Shown: positions 1 to 8,591 of the stretch, one piece after another | Numbering within the stretch: the first letter of the stretch is position 1 | Layout: every line of letters starts with the position of its first letter | NCBI GenBank assembly: GCA_014896535.1 | Contig: JADBKE010000015.1 | Span: 1 to 64,000 of the forward strand | DNA: 64,000 bases | Direction: 5' to 3' | Source: Candidatus Fermentithermobacillaceae bacterium | Lineage (GTDB): Bacteria > Bacillota > Sulfobacillia > Fermentithermobacillales > DUSS01 | The notes under the pieces: generated by a model | The model's input: the letters and a program-made list of their open reading frames with translations, nothing else | Databases searched by the model: none | What the model was told of the DNA's origin: nothing | Program-made: the position numbers and the translations under genes

Positions 1-32
1 CGCGTGGCCCGGGAGAGTAGGTCGCCGCCGGG
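1..32 (+). rRNA. rrf: 5S ribosomal RNA, 3' end only
   Basis: The first bases match the conserved 3' end of bacterial 5S rRNA (GAGAGTAGGTCGCCGCC at 13-29). The rest of the gene lies before the window, so this is the tail of an rRNA operon. A strong intrinsic terminator follows 10 bases later, as expected at the end of an rrn operon. The exact mature 3' end is uncertain by a few bases. Confidence 0.85.
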
Positions 33-42
33 AACTAATTTC

Positions 43-73
43 AAGAGCCCTGCAAATGCGCAGGGCTCTTTTC
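43..73 (+). terminator. rRNA operon intrinsic terminator
   Basis: An 11-bp perfect stem (AAGAGCCCTGC at 43-53 with GCAGGGCTCTT at 60-70) encloses a 6-base loop and runs into a T stretch. It directly follows the 5S rRNA. Confidence 0.9.
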
Positions 74-478
74 GTGTCATTCGTCCCCTCGGAGAATCGG
101 CACCATCAATGTGTGTGATCGTACTCGGCTCATTGCCGGGCGGATGCCTTGCCAGTGTCACGATTCAATCTCACGCTGCCTCGCCCTCCCCCCGCAGGGA
201 ACCCGGTTTGTAGGGATTTTTGCCGTGCCCCCGTCTGTGACAACACAACGAAGTTCCAACCCAAGTGGTTGGGCGGCGGAGGGGGCCGGATATATATCAA
301 GCAGGCAGGTTGTTCCCGCGTCAGGAGCCGACGGCGCTGTCAATTGGATGGCCGGCGTCTACAGCCAGCAACTCACTGCCGGCAGCAGGAGGAATTGTTG
401 AGAAACCCGTCGAACATGCCGCGTCGGGACCGGTAAAGATGCCTCATACTCCTTCTCTGAGCGACGAAGGGGACGCAC
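74..478. other. intergenic region before the sugar-operon regulator
   Basis: About 400 bases with no convincing gene; the short frames here are random. Visible items are a small inverted repeat (CCAACC/GGTTGG near 256-271), an A/T-rich TATATATC at 291-298 that could be a -10 box, and the decamer TGACAACACA at 238-247, which recurs in front of the PTS IIC gene. An AGGAGG at about 388 has no properly spaced gene after it. Confidence 0.6.
269..298 (+). promoter_or_regulatory. weak candidate promoter for the SorC-type regulator
   Basis: TTGGGC at 269-274 and TATATC at 293-298 with an 18-base spacer form a poor sigma-A-like pair. It would leave a leader of roughly 175 bases before the regulator gene. 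No better candidate was seen in the region. Confidence 0.25.
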
Positions 479-1432
479 ATGGCTTTGGAAGAGATCTTTG
501 ACGACGAAACGCTGGATCTGGTCATAAGGGTATGTGAGATGTACTACAGGGACGGCATGACGCAGGAGGCTATCGCCAGAGCTGTGGGTGTGTCTCGCCC
601 GATGGTGTCGAGGTTGCTGTCGGCTGCCCGGGCTAAGGGTATAGTAAGTTTTTCCATAAACGATCCCAGAAATTCTATGAGACGGATAGCCGATGAGCTC
701 CGTGACAGATTTCAACTGAGAGCCGTCTACGTGGTCTCAGGTGCGGGAACCGATGACGAGATAAAGAAAAGGATAGGTGTGAGAGCTGCCCAGGTCCTAG
801 AACAGAGTCTGCAGCCTAATCAGGTGCTGGGTATCGGGCGGGGTGCTACTGTATTCTACACTGTATCGGCGCTGAGTGGCTCGAGACGCGTGCCAGGGTT
901 AAGAGTGACTCCGCTGGTGGGCGGCGCCGGGTTGCATGATGCTAAGTTCCAGGTAAACGAAATGGCACGGATGGCATCGGAGAAGCTTGGCGGCTCATGC
1001 GTGTTCTTTCAGGTTCCCTATTACGTGACCAGCCCTAAGATAAAAAAAGCGCTGCTGGAAGACGCGGCAATCGCCCAATGCGTATCCATGTGGAGTAATC
1101 TGGATTGTGCACTGGTAGGCATCGGTAGAATCGCGTCTACCCGTGACTCGCTGTTTTTAGCGAGGATTCGTGCAGCCGAAGAATACTCGAAACGGCGCAT
1201 CGTGGCAGACATTTGCGGCAGATTTCTGGACGAAAACGGAGAGGTCGTGACCGAGGAAACCGATGTGGTAATGGGGATCGATTTGCCTGCATTGCGCCGT
1301 TCCGGTACGGTTCTGGCTGTGGCCGGCGGTATTGATAAAGTTTCGGCTATCAAGGCCGCTCTCAAGGGTCATTGGGTTGACGTTCTGGTAACAGACGTTT
1401 CCGCAGCTGCAGGCATCCTCGAAACGTCATGA
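479..1432 (+). CDS. SorC/DeoR-family sugar-binding transcriptional regulator
   Basis: A 317-residue regulator of the SorC family. An N-terminal helix-turn-helix (about residues 28-47, MTQEAIARAVGVSRPMVSRL) precedes a large sugar-phosphate-sensing domain related to sugar isomerases, containing LGIGRGATV near residue 118. Length is normal for the family. The ATG at 479 follows AAGGGG at a suitable distance. It lies directly upstream of, and in the same direction as, mannose-class PTS genes, so it most likely senses the phosphorylated sugar and controls the operon, as SorC does for L-sorbose. The true effector cannot be read from sequence. Confidence 0.9.
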   Translation: MALEEIFDDETLDLVIRVCEMYYRDGMTQEAIARAVGVSRPMVSRLLSAARAKGIVSFSINDPRNSMRRIADELRDRFQLRAVYVVSGAGTDDEIKKRIGVRAAQVLEQSLQPNQVLGIGRGATVFYTVSALSGSRRVPGLRVTPLVGGAGLHDAKFQVNEMARMASEKLGGSCVFFQVPYYVTSPKIKKALLEDAAIAQCVSMWSNLDCALVGIGRIASTRDSLFLARIRAAEEYSKRRIVADICGRFLDENGEVVTEETDVVMGIDLPALRRSGTVLAVAGGIDKVSAIKAALKGHWVDVLVTDVSAAAGILETS

Positions 1433-1671
1433 GAGCTTGGACCTTTGGTTACCCCATTCGGTAATCTTTTCTGCGTACTCTCACTCAAAGCACTTTCCCC
1501 GTCGTGCGCCCCGACTGCGTTTCCCTTACCATTCACGACAATTACGGTTCGAAAGAAGAGTCGGAAATTAGGAGGATTATTACCGTCACGTGTCGAACTA
1601 GCACAAATGTCAGCACAATCGTTCACGGCGCCGGGTTGGGCTGACAACACAGTGTGTGGGGAGGGACCGAA

Positions 1672-2415
1672 TTGCTGCAGGCTATTCTCGTATCGCTATG
1701 GGCGTTTTGGATAGGTAGTTCGTTGACTTTAAACACGAGGTTTTTTGCGTTCATGAGGCCACTGGTATCCGGGTTCGTAGTAGGCCTGATTTTAGGTGAC
1801 CCGGTCAAGGGCACGATCATCGGGGCTACAATCAACGCCGTATACATTGGTTACATGTCGGTTGGCGGGTCCGCTCCGGCAGACATCCTCATTGCCGGGG
1901 TGCTGGGTCCTGCTATGGGCATCTTGGCCGACATGACTCCTGAGATGGCTCTTGCTTTCGCGGTGCCCGTCGCAATGGTCGGAAACTCCATCAACGTCTT
2001 GAAGATGTCGCTGTTCTCGTTTTTTGCCCACTGGGCGGATCGTTATGCTGAAGAAGGGAACATGCGCGGCATAGTCTGGCTGAATATCATACCTGGCACC
2101 CTTTTCGCTCTGGTGTACCCGGGTCTCGTCACGTTTCTGGCTGTGCAGTATGGAGCTGGTCCCATACAATCCCTTCTCTCTCTCTTACCGGCACCCGTGA
2201 TCTCTGGAATCACGGTGGCGGGTAAACTGCTACCGGCCGTTGGTTACGCGCTGCTGCTCAGATACATGACCACCGACCTTGTGGTATTGCCCGCATTTTT
2301 TGTCGGGTTCGTTCTGGCGGCTTACCTCAAACTCGACATCATGGCGGTGGTGATTCTGGGCGTCTGCTTCGTTATGCTCACCCAGAAGCAAGTTGCGGGA
2401 AAGGAGGCGAGCTAA
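1672..2415 (+). CDS. PTS mannose/fructose/sorbose-family EIIC
   Basis: Membrane permease subunit IIC of a mannose-class phosphotransferase system, 247 residues and almost wholly hydrophobic. It begins LLQAILVSLWAFWIG and contains the conserved GDPVKGTIIGATINAVYIG segment. The TTG at 1672 is chosen because GGGAGGG (1659-1665) lies 6 bases before it; the in-frame GTG at 1654 would sit inside that site. IIC and IID together form the translocation channel. The 240-base gap after the regulator holds no gene, but has a second copy of TGACAACACA at 1642-1651. Confidence 0.93.
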   Translation: MLQAILVSLWAFWIGSSLTLNTRFFAFMRPLVSGFVVGLILGDPVKGTIIGATINAVYIGYMSVGGSAPADILIAGVLGPAMGILADMTPEMALAFAVPVAMVGNSINVLKMSLFSFFAHWADRYAEEGNMRGIVWLNIIPGTLFALVYPGLVTFLAVQYGAGPIQSLLSLLPAPVISGITVAGKLLPAVGYALLLRYMTTDLVVLPAFFVGFVLAAYLKLDIMAVVILGVCFVMLTQKQVAGKEAS

Positions 2416-2416
2416 G

Positions 2417-3241
2417 GTGGCTGCTGGCGAGAAGAAACTGACCAAGCTGGACCTAATTAAGGTATGGGCGATTTGGACGGGCTTTCTTCACGGTCTGTAC
2501 AACTACGAGCGAATGCAGGGAGTCGGATTCGCCCACGCAATGATCCCCGTGATAAAACGGCTCTACCATACCAAGGAAGAAATATCTGCGGCGCTGAAAC
2601 GCCATCTTGTGTTCTTCAATACCAATACGACTACCGGAACGATCGCCGCAGGCATCGTCGCCGCGATGGAAGAACAGAGGGCCAACGGCGCCGACCTGTC
2701 CGACGAGATGATCAATAGCGTGAAGACTTCACTTATGGGACCGCTCGCTGGCATTGGTGACTCCGTTTTTCAGGGCATGATTTTCCCCATCTTGCTTGCG
2801 GTGGGGATTTCCCTCGGTCTCCAGGGCAGCGTATTAGGACCGATTCTTTACACTGTGCTGGTGCTAGGTATCTCGTACCCGCTCCACTACTGGTGGTTTA
2901 TGGCTGCTTACCAGCAGGGCGGGCCTCTCATCGAACGGTTGACCGAGAGCGGTCTTCTTAAGCAGGCAACAAAGGCAGCCAACCTCGTCGGACTCATGGC
3001 GGCGGGTGCGTTGACCGCGCGCTACGTCAACTTCAAGATCATCGGAAAAGTCAGCATATCTGGGCTTCCACCTATCGATATCCAGACCGAGGTGCTCGAC
3101 AAGATACTTCCCAATCTCTTACCATTGGGGCTCGTGCTGGGGATATGGGCGCTTTTGAGACGCGGTGTTAGGGTAAACAGGATCATCGGGCTTGTTTTCC
3201 TGGTGGGATTCATTCTCGGTTATCTCAAATTGCTGGGTTGA
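2417..3241 (+). CDS. PTS mannose/fructose/sorbose-family EIID
   Basis: Membrane subunit IID (274 residues), partner of the preceding IIC. Typical features are the N-terminal LGYNYERMQG-like segment (here LYNYERMQGVGFAHAMIPV), the conserved FNTNTTTGTIAAGI and MGPLAGIGDSVFQG segments, and hydrophobic helices in the C-terminal half. The GTG at 2417 is preferred: AAGGAGG at 2401-2407, inside the end of the IIC gene, is 9 bases upstream. Only one base separates the two genes, so translation is probably coupled. Confidence 0.94.
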   Translation: MAAGEKKLTKLDLIKVWAIWTGFLHGLYNYERMQGVGFAHAMIPVIKRLYHTKEEISAALKRHLVFFNTNTTTGTIAAGIVAAMEEQRANGADLSDEMINSVKTSLMGPLAGIGDSVFQGMIFPILLAVGISLGLQGSVLGPILYTVLVLGISYPLHYWWFMAAYQQGGPLIERLTESGLLKQATKAANLVGLMAAGALTARYVNFKIIGKVSISGLPPIDIQTEVLDKILPNLLPLGLVLGIWALLRRGVRVNRIIGLVFLVGFILGYLKLLG

Positions 3242-3257
3242 TCCGTGAAGTGGTTTA

Positions 3258-3292
3258 GGCGGGGCTCCATACCCAAGAACCGGAGCCCCGCC
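3258..3292 (+). other. strong intercistronic hairpin between EIID and AOR
   Basis: An 11-bp perfect inverted repeat (GGCGGGGCTCC at 3258-3268, GGAGCCCCGCC at 3282-3292) with a 13-base loop. No T run follows, so a normal terminator is unlikely. A role in mRNA processing, in stability, or in damping expression between the PTS membrane genes and the oxidoreductase is inferred. Confidence 0.6.
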
Positions 3293-3310
3293 CGGCTGGA
3301 GGTGGATCGG

Positions 3311-5248
3311 TTGGAGTCAATGCGTGGTTGGGGGCCGGTTTCCAGCAGCCCGGGCGGTGTGCGCCCGGGTTATACAGGGCGACTCCTTCATGTCGATCTT
3401 ACGAACGGGACCTGCGAAGCAAAGGAAATAGAACCACGCCTTCTGGGATTAATAGGTGGAAGCGGTTTTGCGGCTGACATCCTGTACAGGGAAACCGGTC
3501 CCGAGACAGCGCCACTCGGGCCCGAGAATGTCCTGTGTTTTATGACCGGACCCCTTACCGGCACCGCGGTGATGTGTTCCGGCAGACACGAAGTGGCTGC
3601 GAAATCTCCGCTGACGGGAATCTATGGGGAGGCCAGTGCTGGCGGCCACTGGGGCGCGATGCTCAAAAAAGCTGGATTCGATGGGATAGTTGTGCGGGGG
3701 CGGTCGGAATCACCCGTGTATCTGTGGATTGCCGAGGGTAGGGCTGAGCTGCGACCGGCAAATCACCTCTGGGGCCTTGACACGTTTGAGACCGACACGC
3801 GAGTGAAAGCGGAGACCACAGAAAAAGCTGTCGTGACGTGCATAGGTATTGCCGGAGAGCGAATGGTTCCCCTAGCTGCTATTATGAGCGAAGGGAAAGA
3901 AGCACGAGCTGCGGCCCGATGCGGGCTGGGGGCTGTGATGGGCTCAAAGAATCTGAAAGCCATTGCTGTATTTGGAACAGGTGATGTTACTGTTCACAAT
4001 TTGCACGCGGTGCTTGAGATGAATCGCCGCATAGGCCCGGAGACAGTGAGGGCTAACGAAGGCATGAAAAGATACGGTACGGGGGCAAGTCTCGAGTACG
4101 TTGAGAAGATCGGTGATTTGCCGATAAAGAATTGGTCCCAAGGGACCTGGAAGGAACCAGCCTCACGGATAGGCGGCATGCAAATCGTGAAACAGATGCG
4201 TACCAGGACGACAGCGTGCTACCGATGCCCCATTGGGTGCGGCAAGATGATCACCGAGCCGCACGGCCCTTATGGTCCCGTGGACGGGAGGGGTCCCGAG
4301 TACGAGTCGCTGGCGGCTCTGGGTTCCTACGTACTTATGGACGACCTCTATGCCATCGTTTACGCCAACGAATTGTGCAATCGGTTCGGGCTCGATACCA
4401 TATCGACCGGAGCGACCATTGCGTTTGCAATGGAGCTATACGAGAAGGGCATAATTGATGCTCACGACACCGGGGGTCTTCACCTCAGATGGGGAGATCC
4501 GCAGACCGTATTCACCCTTATCGGTCAAATCGCCCACAAAGAAGGGTTCGGAGCCATTCTCGGACTCGGTACCCGGCAGGCCTCTAGGGTGATCGGAAGA
4601 GGTGCGCAAGAGTACGCAATGCAAGTTAAGGGCCTAGAGCTTCCCGCCCACGATCCAAGAACTCGGGCGAGTTTGGCACTGGCGTACGCTACGTCCAACA
4701 GAGGAGCCTGCCACCTTCAGGGACAATCATCTATCTTCGAGTCCAGGGCAACGGATCCGTCTATCGGCATTGACAAGCCTCTGAGCCCTCACACATGGGA
4801 AGGAAAAGCCGATCTGGTTGTGAAAGCCCAAGCCATTGGAAGCATGTACGACTCGCTGTGCATGTGTCGCTACTTCAGACCCGGTGTGGACCAGGTTTCG
4901 AAATACTTCAGCTATGTCACCGGGGTAGACATGACCCCGGCCGAATTCCTGAGAACCGGGACCAGGATATTCACCCTGAAGCGACTATACAATTTGCGAT
5001 GCGGTATCACCAGAAAGGACGACACCATTCCTCCCCGAATTGCGACGCTTGCATTCCCAGAGGGGGGCTCTGCCGGGCACGTTCCGCATCTTGGCAAGAT
5101 GCTCGGTGAGTACTACCGGATCCAAGGGTGGAGCGAAGACGGGATCCCTACTCTGGAGACCATCAGAAAGCTCGGCTTGGAGGAATACGCCGGTTCAATC
5201 CCAGGTTATCTCATCAGACATAAGAACGCAGAAACTGGAGGCATCTAA
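3311..5248 (+). CDS. aldehyde:ferredoxin oxidoreductase family protein (tungsten/molybdopterin type)
   Basis: A 645-residue member of the AOR family, which oxidises aldehydes to acids and reduces ferredoxin using a tungstopterin and a [4Fe-4S] cluster. The N-terminal GYTGRLLHVDLT and GPLTGTAVMCSGRHEVAAKSP segments, and GLGAVMGSKNLKAIAV, are family hallmarks. Cluster cysteines are visible as C303-x2-C306-x3-C310 (CYRCPIGC) and a late C517/C519 (LCMCRYF). The TTG at 3311 is chosen because GGAGG at 3298-3302 lies 8 bases before it; an upstream GTG at 3245 would translate the 3258-3292 hairpin. Lying between PTS IID and an aldolase, it probably oxidises an aldehyde released in sugar breakdown. 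The substrate is inferred, not shown. Confidence 0.9.
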   Translation: MESMRGWGPVSSSPGGVRPGYTGRLLHVDLTNGTCEAKEIEPRLLGLIGGSGFAADILYRETGPETAPLGPENVLCFMTGPLTGTAVMCSGRHEVAAKSPLTGIYGEASAGGHWGAMLKKAGFDGIVVRGRSESPVYLWIAEGRAELRPANHLWGLDTFETDTRVKAETTEKAVVTCIGIAGERMVPLAAIMSEGKEARAAARCGLGAVMGSKNLKAIAVFGTGDVTVHNLHAVLEMNRRIGPETVRANEGMKRYGTGASLEYVEKIGDLPIKNWSQGTWKEPASRIGGMQIVKQMRTRTTACYRCPIGCGKMITEPHGPYGPVDGRGPEYESLAALGSYVLMDDLYAIVYANELCNRFGLDTISTGATIAFAMELYEKGIIDAHDTGGLHLRWGDPQTVFTLIGQIAHKEGFGAILGLGTRQASRVIGRGAQEYAMQVKGLELPAHDPRTRASLALAYATSNRGACHLQGQSSIFESRATDPSIGIDKPLSPHTWEGKADLVVKAQAIGSMYDSLCMCRYFRPGVDQVSKYFSYVTGVDMTPAEFLRTGTRIFTLKRLYNLRCGITRKDDTIPPRIATLAFPEGGSAGHVPHLGKMLGEYYRIQGWSEDGIPTLETIRKLGLEEYAGSIPGYLIRHKNAETGGI

Positions 5249-5251
5249 GGA

Positions 5252-6100
5252 ATGCTGGTCAGCACAAAAGAAATCCTGATTGACGCCAGGCGTAGGGGCT
5301 ACGCGGTGCCTGCTTTCAACATTACGGACCTACAGAGCATCATGGTAATCATGGAAACATGCGAAGAAGAAAGCGCCCCTTGTTTGATCGAAGCGGCAGA
5401 GCCCACCATTAAGGCTTACGGCGCGGATGCGTTGTTTGCCATGACTGAGGTGTTGGCAAAAAGGCACCGAATTCCTGTGGCGCTTCACCTCGATCATGGC
5501 TATTCCTTCGACGTGATCATGCAAGGGGTCAGAGCAGGTTTTAGCTCGGTCATGTTCGACGGCTCGAGACTTCCGTTCGATGAAAATGTCGCTGCCACGA
5601 AAAAGATTGTGGAGATATGCCACGCCTGCGGGGTATCAGTTGAGGCAGAAATCGGTCACGTGGGCGTAGCGGATCATGCTCCCTCGGAGGAGGAACGGGC
5701 GCAATACCTTACGAGGCCGGAAGACGCACGCCGGTTTGCAGAACTCACCGGGGTCGACTTTCTTGCAGTAGCTATCGGTACAGCCCACGGGACGTATAAG
5801 TTCACGCCTACGCTTGATCTCGAACGGCTTTCGAAGATCGCGGAGCAGGTGGATTTACCGCTAGTAATTCACGGTGGGTCGAGTACCCCGGGGATCGAAA
5901 AGACCCCTGCGCTAGGGGTATCCAAGGTCAACGTCTTCACCGATCTCCAAGTAGCCATCAGGGAGAAGGCCAAAGAGATCCTGGAAACAGAGCCTCTTGA
6001 AAAGTTGACAGCCGTCAAAATATGGTTAACCGCTAACAAAGCGGCTGCGCCCGTCGCCCGCGACTGGCTACGAAAGCTTGGGGCATCCGGCAAAGCATGA
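5252..6100 (+). CDS. class II fructose/tagatose-bisphosphate-type ketose aldolase
   Basis: A 282-residue zinc-dependent class II aldolase of the FbaA/GatY/KbaY group. Metal and substrate motifs are present: ALHLDHG, VEAEIGHVG, AVAIGTAHGTYK and VIHGGSS. The ATG at 5252 follows TAAGGA, three bases after the AOR stop, so the two genes are surely cotranscribed. It would split a ketose (bis)phosphate imported and phosphorylated by the PTS into dihydroxyacetone phosphate plus an aldehyde. Whether the substrate is a 1,6-bisphosphate or a ketose 1-phosphate cannot be decided here. That choice determines whether a free aldehyde is made for the neighbouring AOR. Confidence 0.9.
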   Translation: MLVSTKEILIDARRRGYAVPAFNITDLQSIMVIMETCEEESAPCLIEAAEPTIKAYGADALFAMTEVLAKRHRIPVALHLDHGYSFDVIMQGVRAGFSSVMFDGSRLPFDENVAATKKIVEICHACGVSVEAEIGHVGVADHAPSEEERAQYLTRPEDARRFAELTGVDFLAVAIGTAHGTYKFTPTLDLERLSKIAEQVDLPLVIHGGSSTPGIEKTPALGVSKVNVFTDLQVAIREKAKEILETEPLEKLTAVKIWLTANKAAAPVARDWLRKLGASGKA

Positions 6101-6307
6101 AGTCCGGGTGGGAATGGCAGCGTGGTATCGGCTGGTGGTTCAGATGGCGGGATGCTATGCGCCGGTATAACGCAGTCGGACGCCGGGCGTCTTACAGGAT
6201 GAAGCGTTCTTGGCGTGGCGCAGGTGACAGGAGAGGCGCGCCGACGGTTATCTGAAAAGCGCGCCGATGCTGCAGTCTCTTGGATAGTACTGACGGGAGG
6301 CACACAG

Positions 6308-7354
6308 ATGAACACGTACAAAGTAGCTAGAATTTCTGGACCAGGGAAAGTCGAAATCGAGGAATGGGAGATACCGGTTCTCCGCGATGACGAAGTCCTC
6401 GTAAAGGTGCTAGCGTGCGCCATATGTACGTCGGACCAGGGCGTGTTCCGCGGCGAGCGCGAGTCCTCATACCCAGTGTACGCCGGTCACGAAATCTCCG
6501 CAGTGGTTCAGGAGGTCGGGCCGGCAGTTGTTTCAGGGGTAAAACCAGGCGATCACGTAGCGGTGTCCCGGATCAACAGGTGCGAGCAGTGCACCAACTG
6601 TCGCAAATACACCGACAATCGCTGCTTGAACTCAAGGAAACTTCATCGTCCAGGCAGACCGGCAGGACCAGGGGGCTTTGCCGAATTGATGGCCGTTCCC
6701 GGGTACCAGGTCTTTAAATTCCCTCAGGAGATCGACCGTATTACCGCCTCACTCACGGAGCCGGTTGCGTGTTGCATCAGCAGTGTCGATAAAGCTAACG
6801 TGCAGCCCGGGGATGACGTTTTAGTGGTCGGTGCTGGTGTGATGGGGTTGATTCATGTCAACCTGTTGAGTCTCAAAGGTGCTCGTGTGCTCGTTTCCGA
6901 GGTTGCATCTGAAAGGCGCCGGCTAGCCAAAGACTTTGGGGCCGACGTCGTGCTGGACCCTGCAGGCGGTCCCCTGGCAGAGCAAGTCGGCCAGGTAACG
7001 GGCGGCAAGGGCGTAGAAGCCATATTTGTAACCGGAGGTCCTCCTGACCTGGTTTCGGATTTAATGGGTACATGTGCTACCGGGGCAACGATGGTTATTT
7101 ACACATCTTATCACGGTGAAAAGGGATCAAAGGCCGAAGTGGACCTCAATCGTATCCACTATAATGAGATAAAACTGGTCGGGACCATTAGCCCGCGGAA
7201 GTATGATTTCCAGCGGGCAGTCGCTCTGGTTGCCAACGGGAAGATACGGGTATCCCAGCTCGTAGAGAGAGTGTTCCCGTTCAGCCGGATTCAAGAAGCT
7301 TTTGAGTACGCGATCCGCCCGGGTTCGTATAGAGTGGTCGTACACATGGAGTAA
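6308..7354 (+). CDS. zinc-dependent medium-chain alcohol/polyol dehydrogenase
   Basis: A 348-residue medium-chain dehydrogenase. The catalytic zinc site is CAICTSD (C40) with GHE (H61). The structural zinc cysteines are C92, C95, C98 and C106 (CEQCTNCRKYTDNRC). A Rossmann VGAGVMGLIHV follows for NAD(P). The ATG at 6308 has GGGAGG about 7 bases upstream; the longer frame back to 6215 lacks a site. It is comparable to sorbitol or L-sorbose-1-phosphate dehydrogenases that accompany mannose-class PTS genes in sorbose operons, but the substrate is unknown. The 207-base gap before it holds no gene or clear promoter. Confidence 0.88.
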   Translation: MNTYKVARISGPGKVEIEEWEIPVLRDDEVLVKVLACAICTSDQGVFRGERESSYPVYAGHEISAVVQEVGPAVVSGVKPGDHVAVSRINRCEQCTNCRKYTDNRCLNSRKLHRPGRPAGPGGFAELMAVPGYQVFKFPQEIDRITASLTEPVACCISSVDKANVQPGDDVLVVGAGVMGLIHVNLLSLKGARVLVSEVASERRRLAKDFGADVVLDPAGGPLAEQVGQVTGGKGVEAIFVTGGPPDLVSDLMGTCATGATMVIYTSYHGEKGSKAEVDLNRIHYNEIKLVGTISPRKYDFQRAVALVANGKIRVSQLVERVFPFSRIQEAFEYAIRPGSYRVVVHME

Positions 7355-7484
7355 GATTTCCGACAAGGCTCCGGGTAGGTTGGCCCGCAGTTCGTGGTTC
7401 CGAAGCGAGGAAACCGTCAAGACCACGCTGGCGAGATCGGGGATCACCGGTAGGTGCTGAGGACGCTCAAAGGAGGGAGTTTCA

Positions 7485-7892
7485 TTGGTAATAGGTATCC
7501 TGGGCCATGGAGACTTGCCCGATGGATTGCTTAGCGCTATGACCCTCATTTGCGGGGAGCAGGAAAAGGTCTTTGCCGTCGGGTTGAGACCGGAGGAATC
7601 GCCCGAGGCTTACGTGGAACGTGTCACCCAGGCACTGCGGTCCTGTGGTGAGGAGGAAGAGGTTCTTTTCCTCGTGGACGTGAAGGGCGGTACCCCATGT
7701 AATGTCGTCGCGAGACTAATCAGTCCCAAGCGCCGCTGTATAGCTGGGGTGAACCTGCCAGTGCTCCTTCAAGCCGTCATGAGTCGCGGTGAGGCTCGAT
7801 CAGTTAAGGAGCTGGCAGCCAAGGTGGTCGATGACGGGCAAGGGTCCATCGTCGACTTTTCTGCGGAGCTTGAGGCCATGATGGGGAATTAA
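7485..7892 (+). CDS. PTS mannose-class EIIA
   Basis: Cytoplasmic phosphocarrier subunit IIA, 135 residues, a normal size for a free-standing IIA domain. The phosphorylated histidine is most likely H8 in ILGHGDLPDGLL. The LFLVDVKGGTPCNV segment is conserved in the family. The TTG at 7485 is preceded by AAAGGAGGG (7469-7477), an excellent site. It accepts phosphate from HPr and passes it to IIB. EI and HPr are not in this window. Confidence 0.92.
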   Translation: MVIGILGHGDLPDGLLSAMTLICGEQEKVFAVGLRPEESPEAYVERVTQALRSCGEEEEVLFLVDVKGGTPCNVVARLISPKRRCIAGVNLPVLLQAVMSRGEARSVKELAAKVVDDGQGSIVDFSAELEAMMGN

Positions 7893-7972
7893 AGAACAGA
7901 GCCGGAACACGCGGTACCGATGGGCTTGACATTGCCCGGCACAAGACGTGCAACCAGGAGGCGACTGCCGAG

Positions 7973-8437
7973 ATGCGACCTGTTTTAGTCCGGATAGACG
8001 ACAGGTTAATTCACGGTCAGGTGATGACAGGTTGGCTTAAGGTTACAGGGGCCAAGAAGATCATCATCGCCGACGACTTCGTGGCCAAAGATAAATTCTC
8101 GCTTCAGGTGCTCAAAATGGCGGCGCCGAGCGGGATCACCGTGGAGGCCTTGACCGTAGATGATGCAGCAAAGGCCCTTACGGAGAACAGCAGCGGAGAT
8201 GAAAAAGTAATAGTGTTGTGCAAAACCCCGAGGGAACCCAAGAGGCTTCTAGACCTGGGCGTTCAGTTCGACAAGCTGAACGTCGGAGGTGTGGGATCCA
8301 AGCCCGGACGCAAGCCGTTTTACAGGAATATCTCCCTATCGGAAGAGGAGATATCGATTTTGAAGGAAATAGCAACCAGGGGAGTAAAAGTAGAGTTCAG
8401 AATAGTTCCCGACGACAAGCCGTTTTTCCTCGAATAG
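7973..8437 (+). CDS. PTS mannose/fructose/sorbose-family EIIB
   Basis: Subunit IIB, 154 residues, which transfers phosphate to the incoming sugar. The active-site histidine is H14 in RIDDRLIHGQVMTGW, the family signature. The ATG at 7973 has AGGAGG 10 bases upstream. With IIA, IIC and IID this completes a full four-part mannose-class transporter, split into IIC-IID at the front of the operon and IIA-IIB at its end, with the catabolic enzymes between. Confidence 0.94.
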   Translation: MRPVLVRIDDRLIHGQVMTGWLKVTGAKKIIIADDFVAKDKFSLQVLKMAAPSGITVEALTVDDAAKALTENSSGDEKVIVLCKTPREPKRLLDLGVQFDKLNVGGVGSKPGRKPFYRNISLSEEEISILKEIATRGVKVEFRIVPDDKPFFLE

Positions 8438-8488
8438 ACTTCTGGTAGCGGCGTGGCGAATGCAGCCAGAAAGCAACCGAGCAATATC

Positions 8489-8520
8489 AGCGGGGACGGG
8501 GAAAACCGCCCCCGCTCTGT
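8489..8520 (+). terminator. possible terminator after the PTS operon
   Basis: AGCGGGG (8489-8495) pairs with CCCCGCT (8510-8516), with a further inner CGG/CCG stem and a GAAAA loop. The following bases, CTGTTGTG, form only a poor T tract, so termination efficiency is doubtful. Confidence 0.4.
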
Positions 8521-8561
8521 TGTGCCCTGCGTGCTTCGATTTTTGTAGCTTGGCGCCGGTC

Positions 8562-8591
8562 TTGCGTGTTCATCACACTAACTGGTATCAT
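8562..8591 (+). promoter_or_regulatory. candidate promoter for the EF-G paralogue
   Basis: TTGCGT at 8562-8567 and TATCAT at 8586-8591 with an 18-base spacer. The -10 box is a good match, the -35 box moderate. It sits after the hairpin that may end the PTS operon. Confidence 0.4.

Noticed and set aside
388-436. AGGAGG followed by TTG TTG and a 13-codon frame
   Set aside because: Spacing between site and codon is only two bases, and the peptide is random; probably chance.
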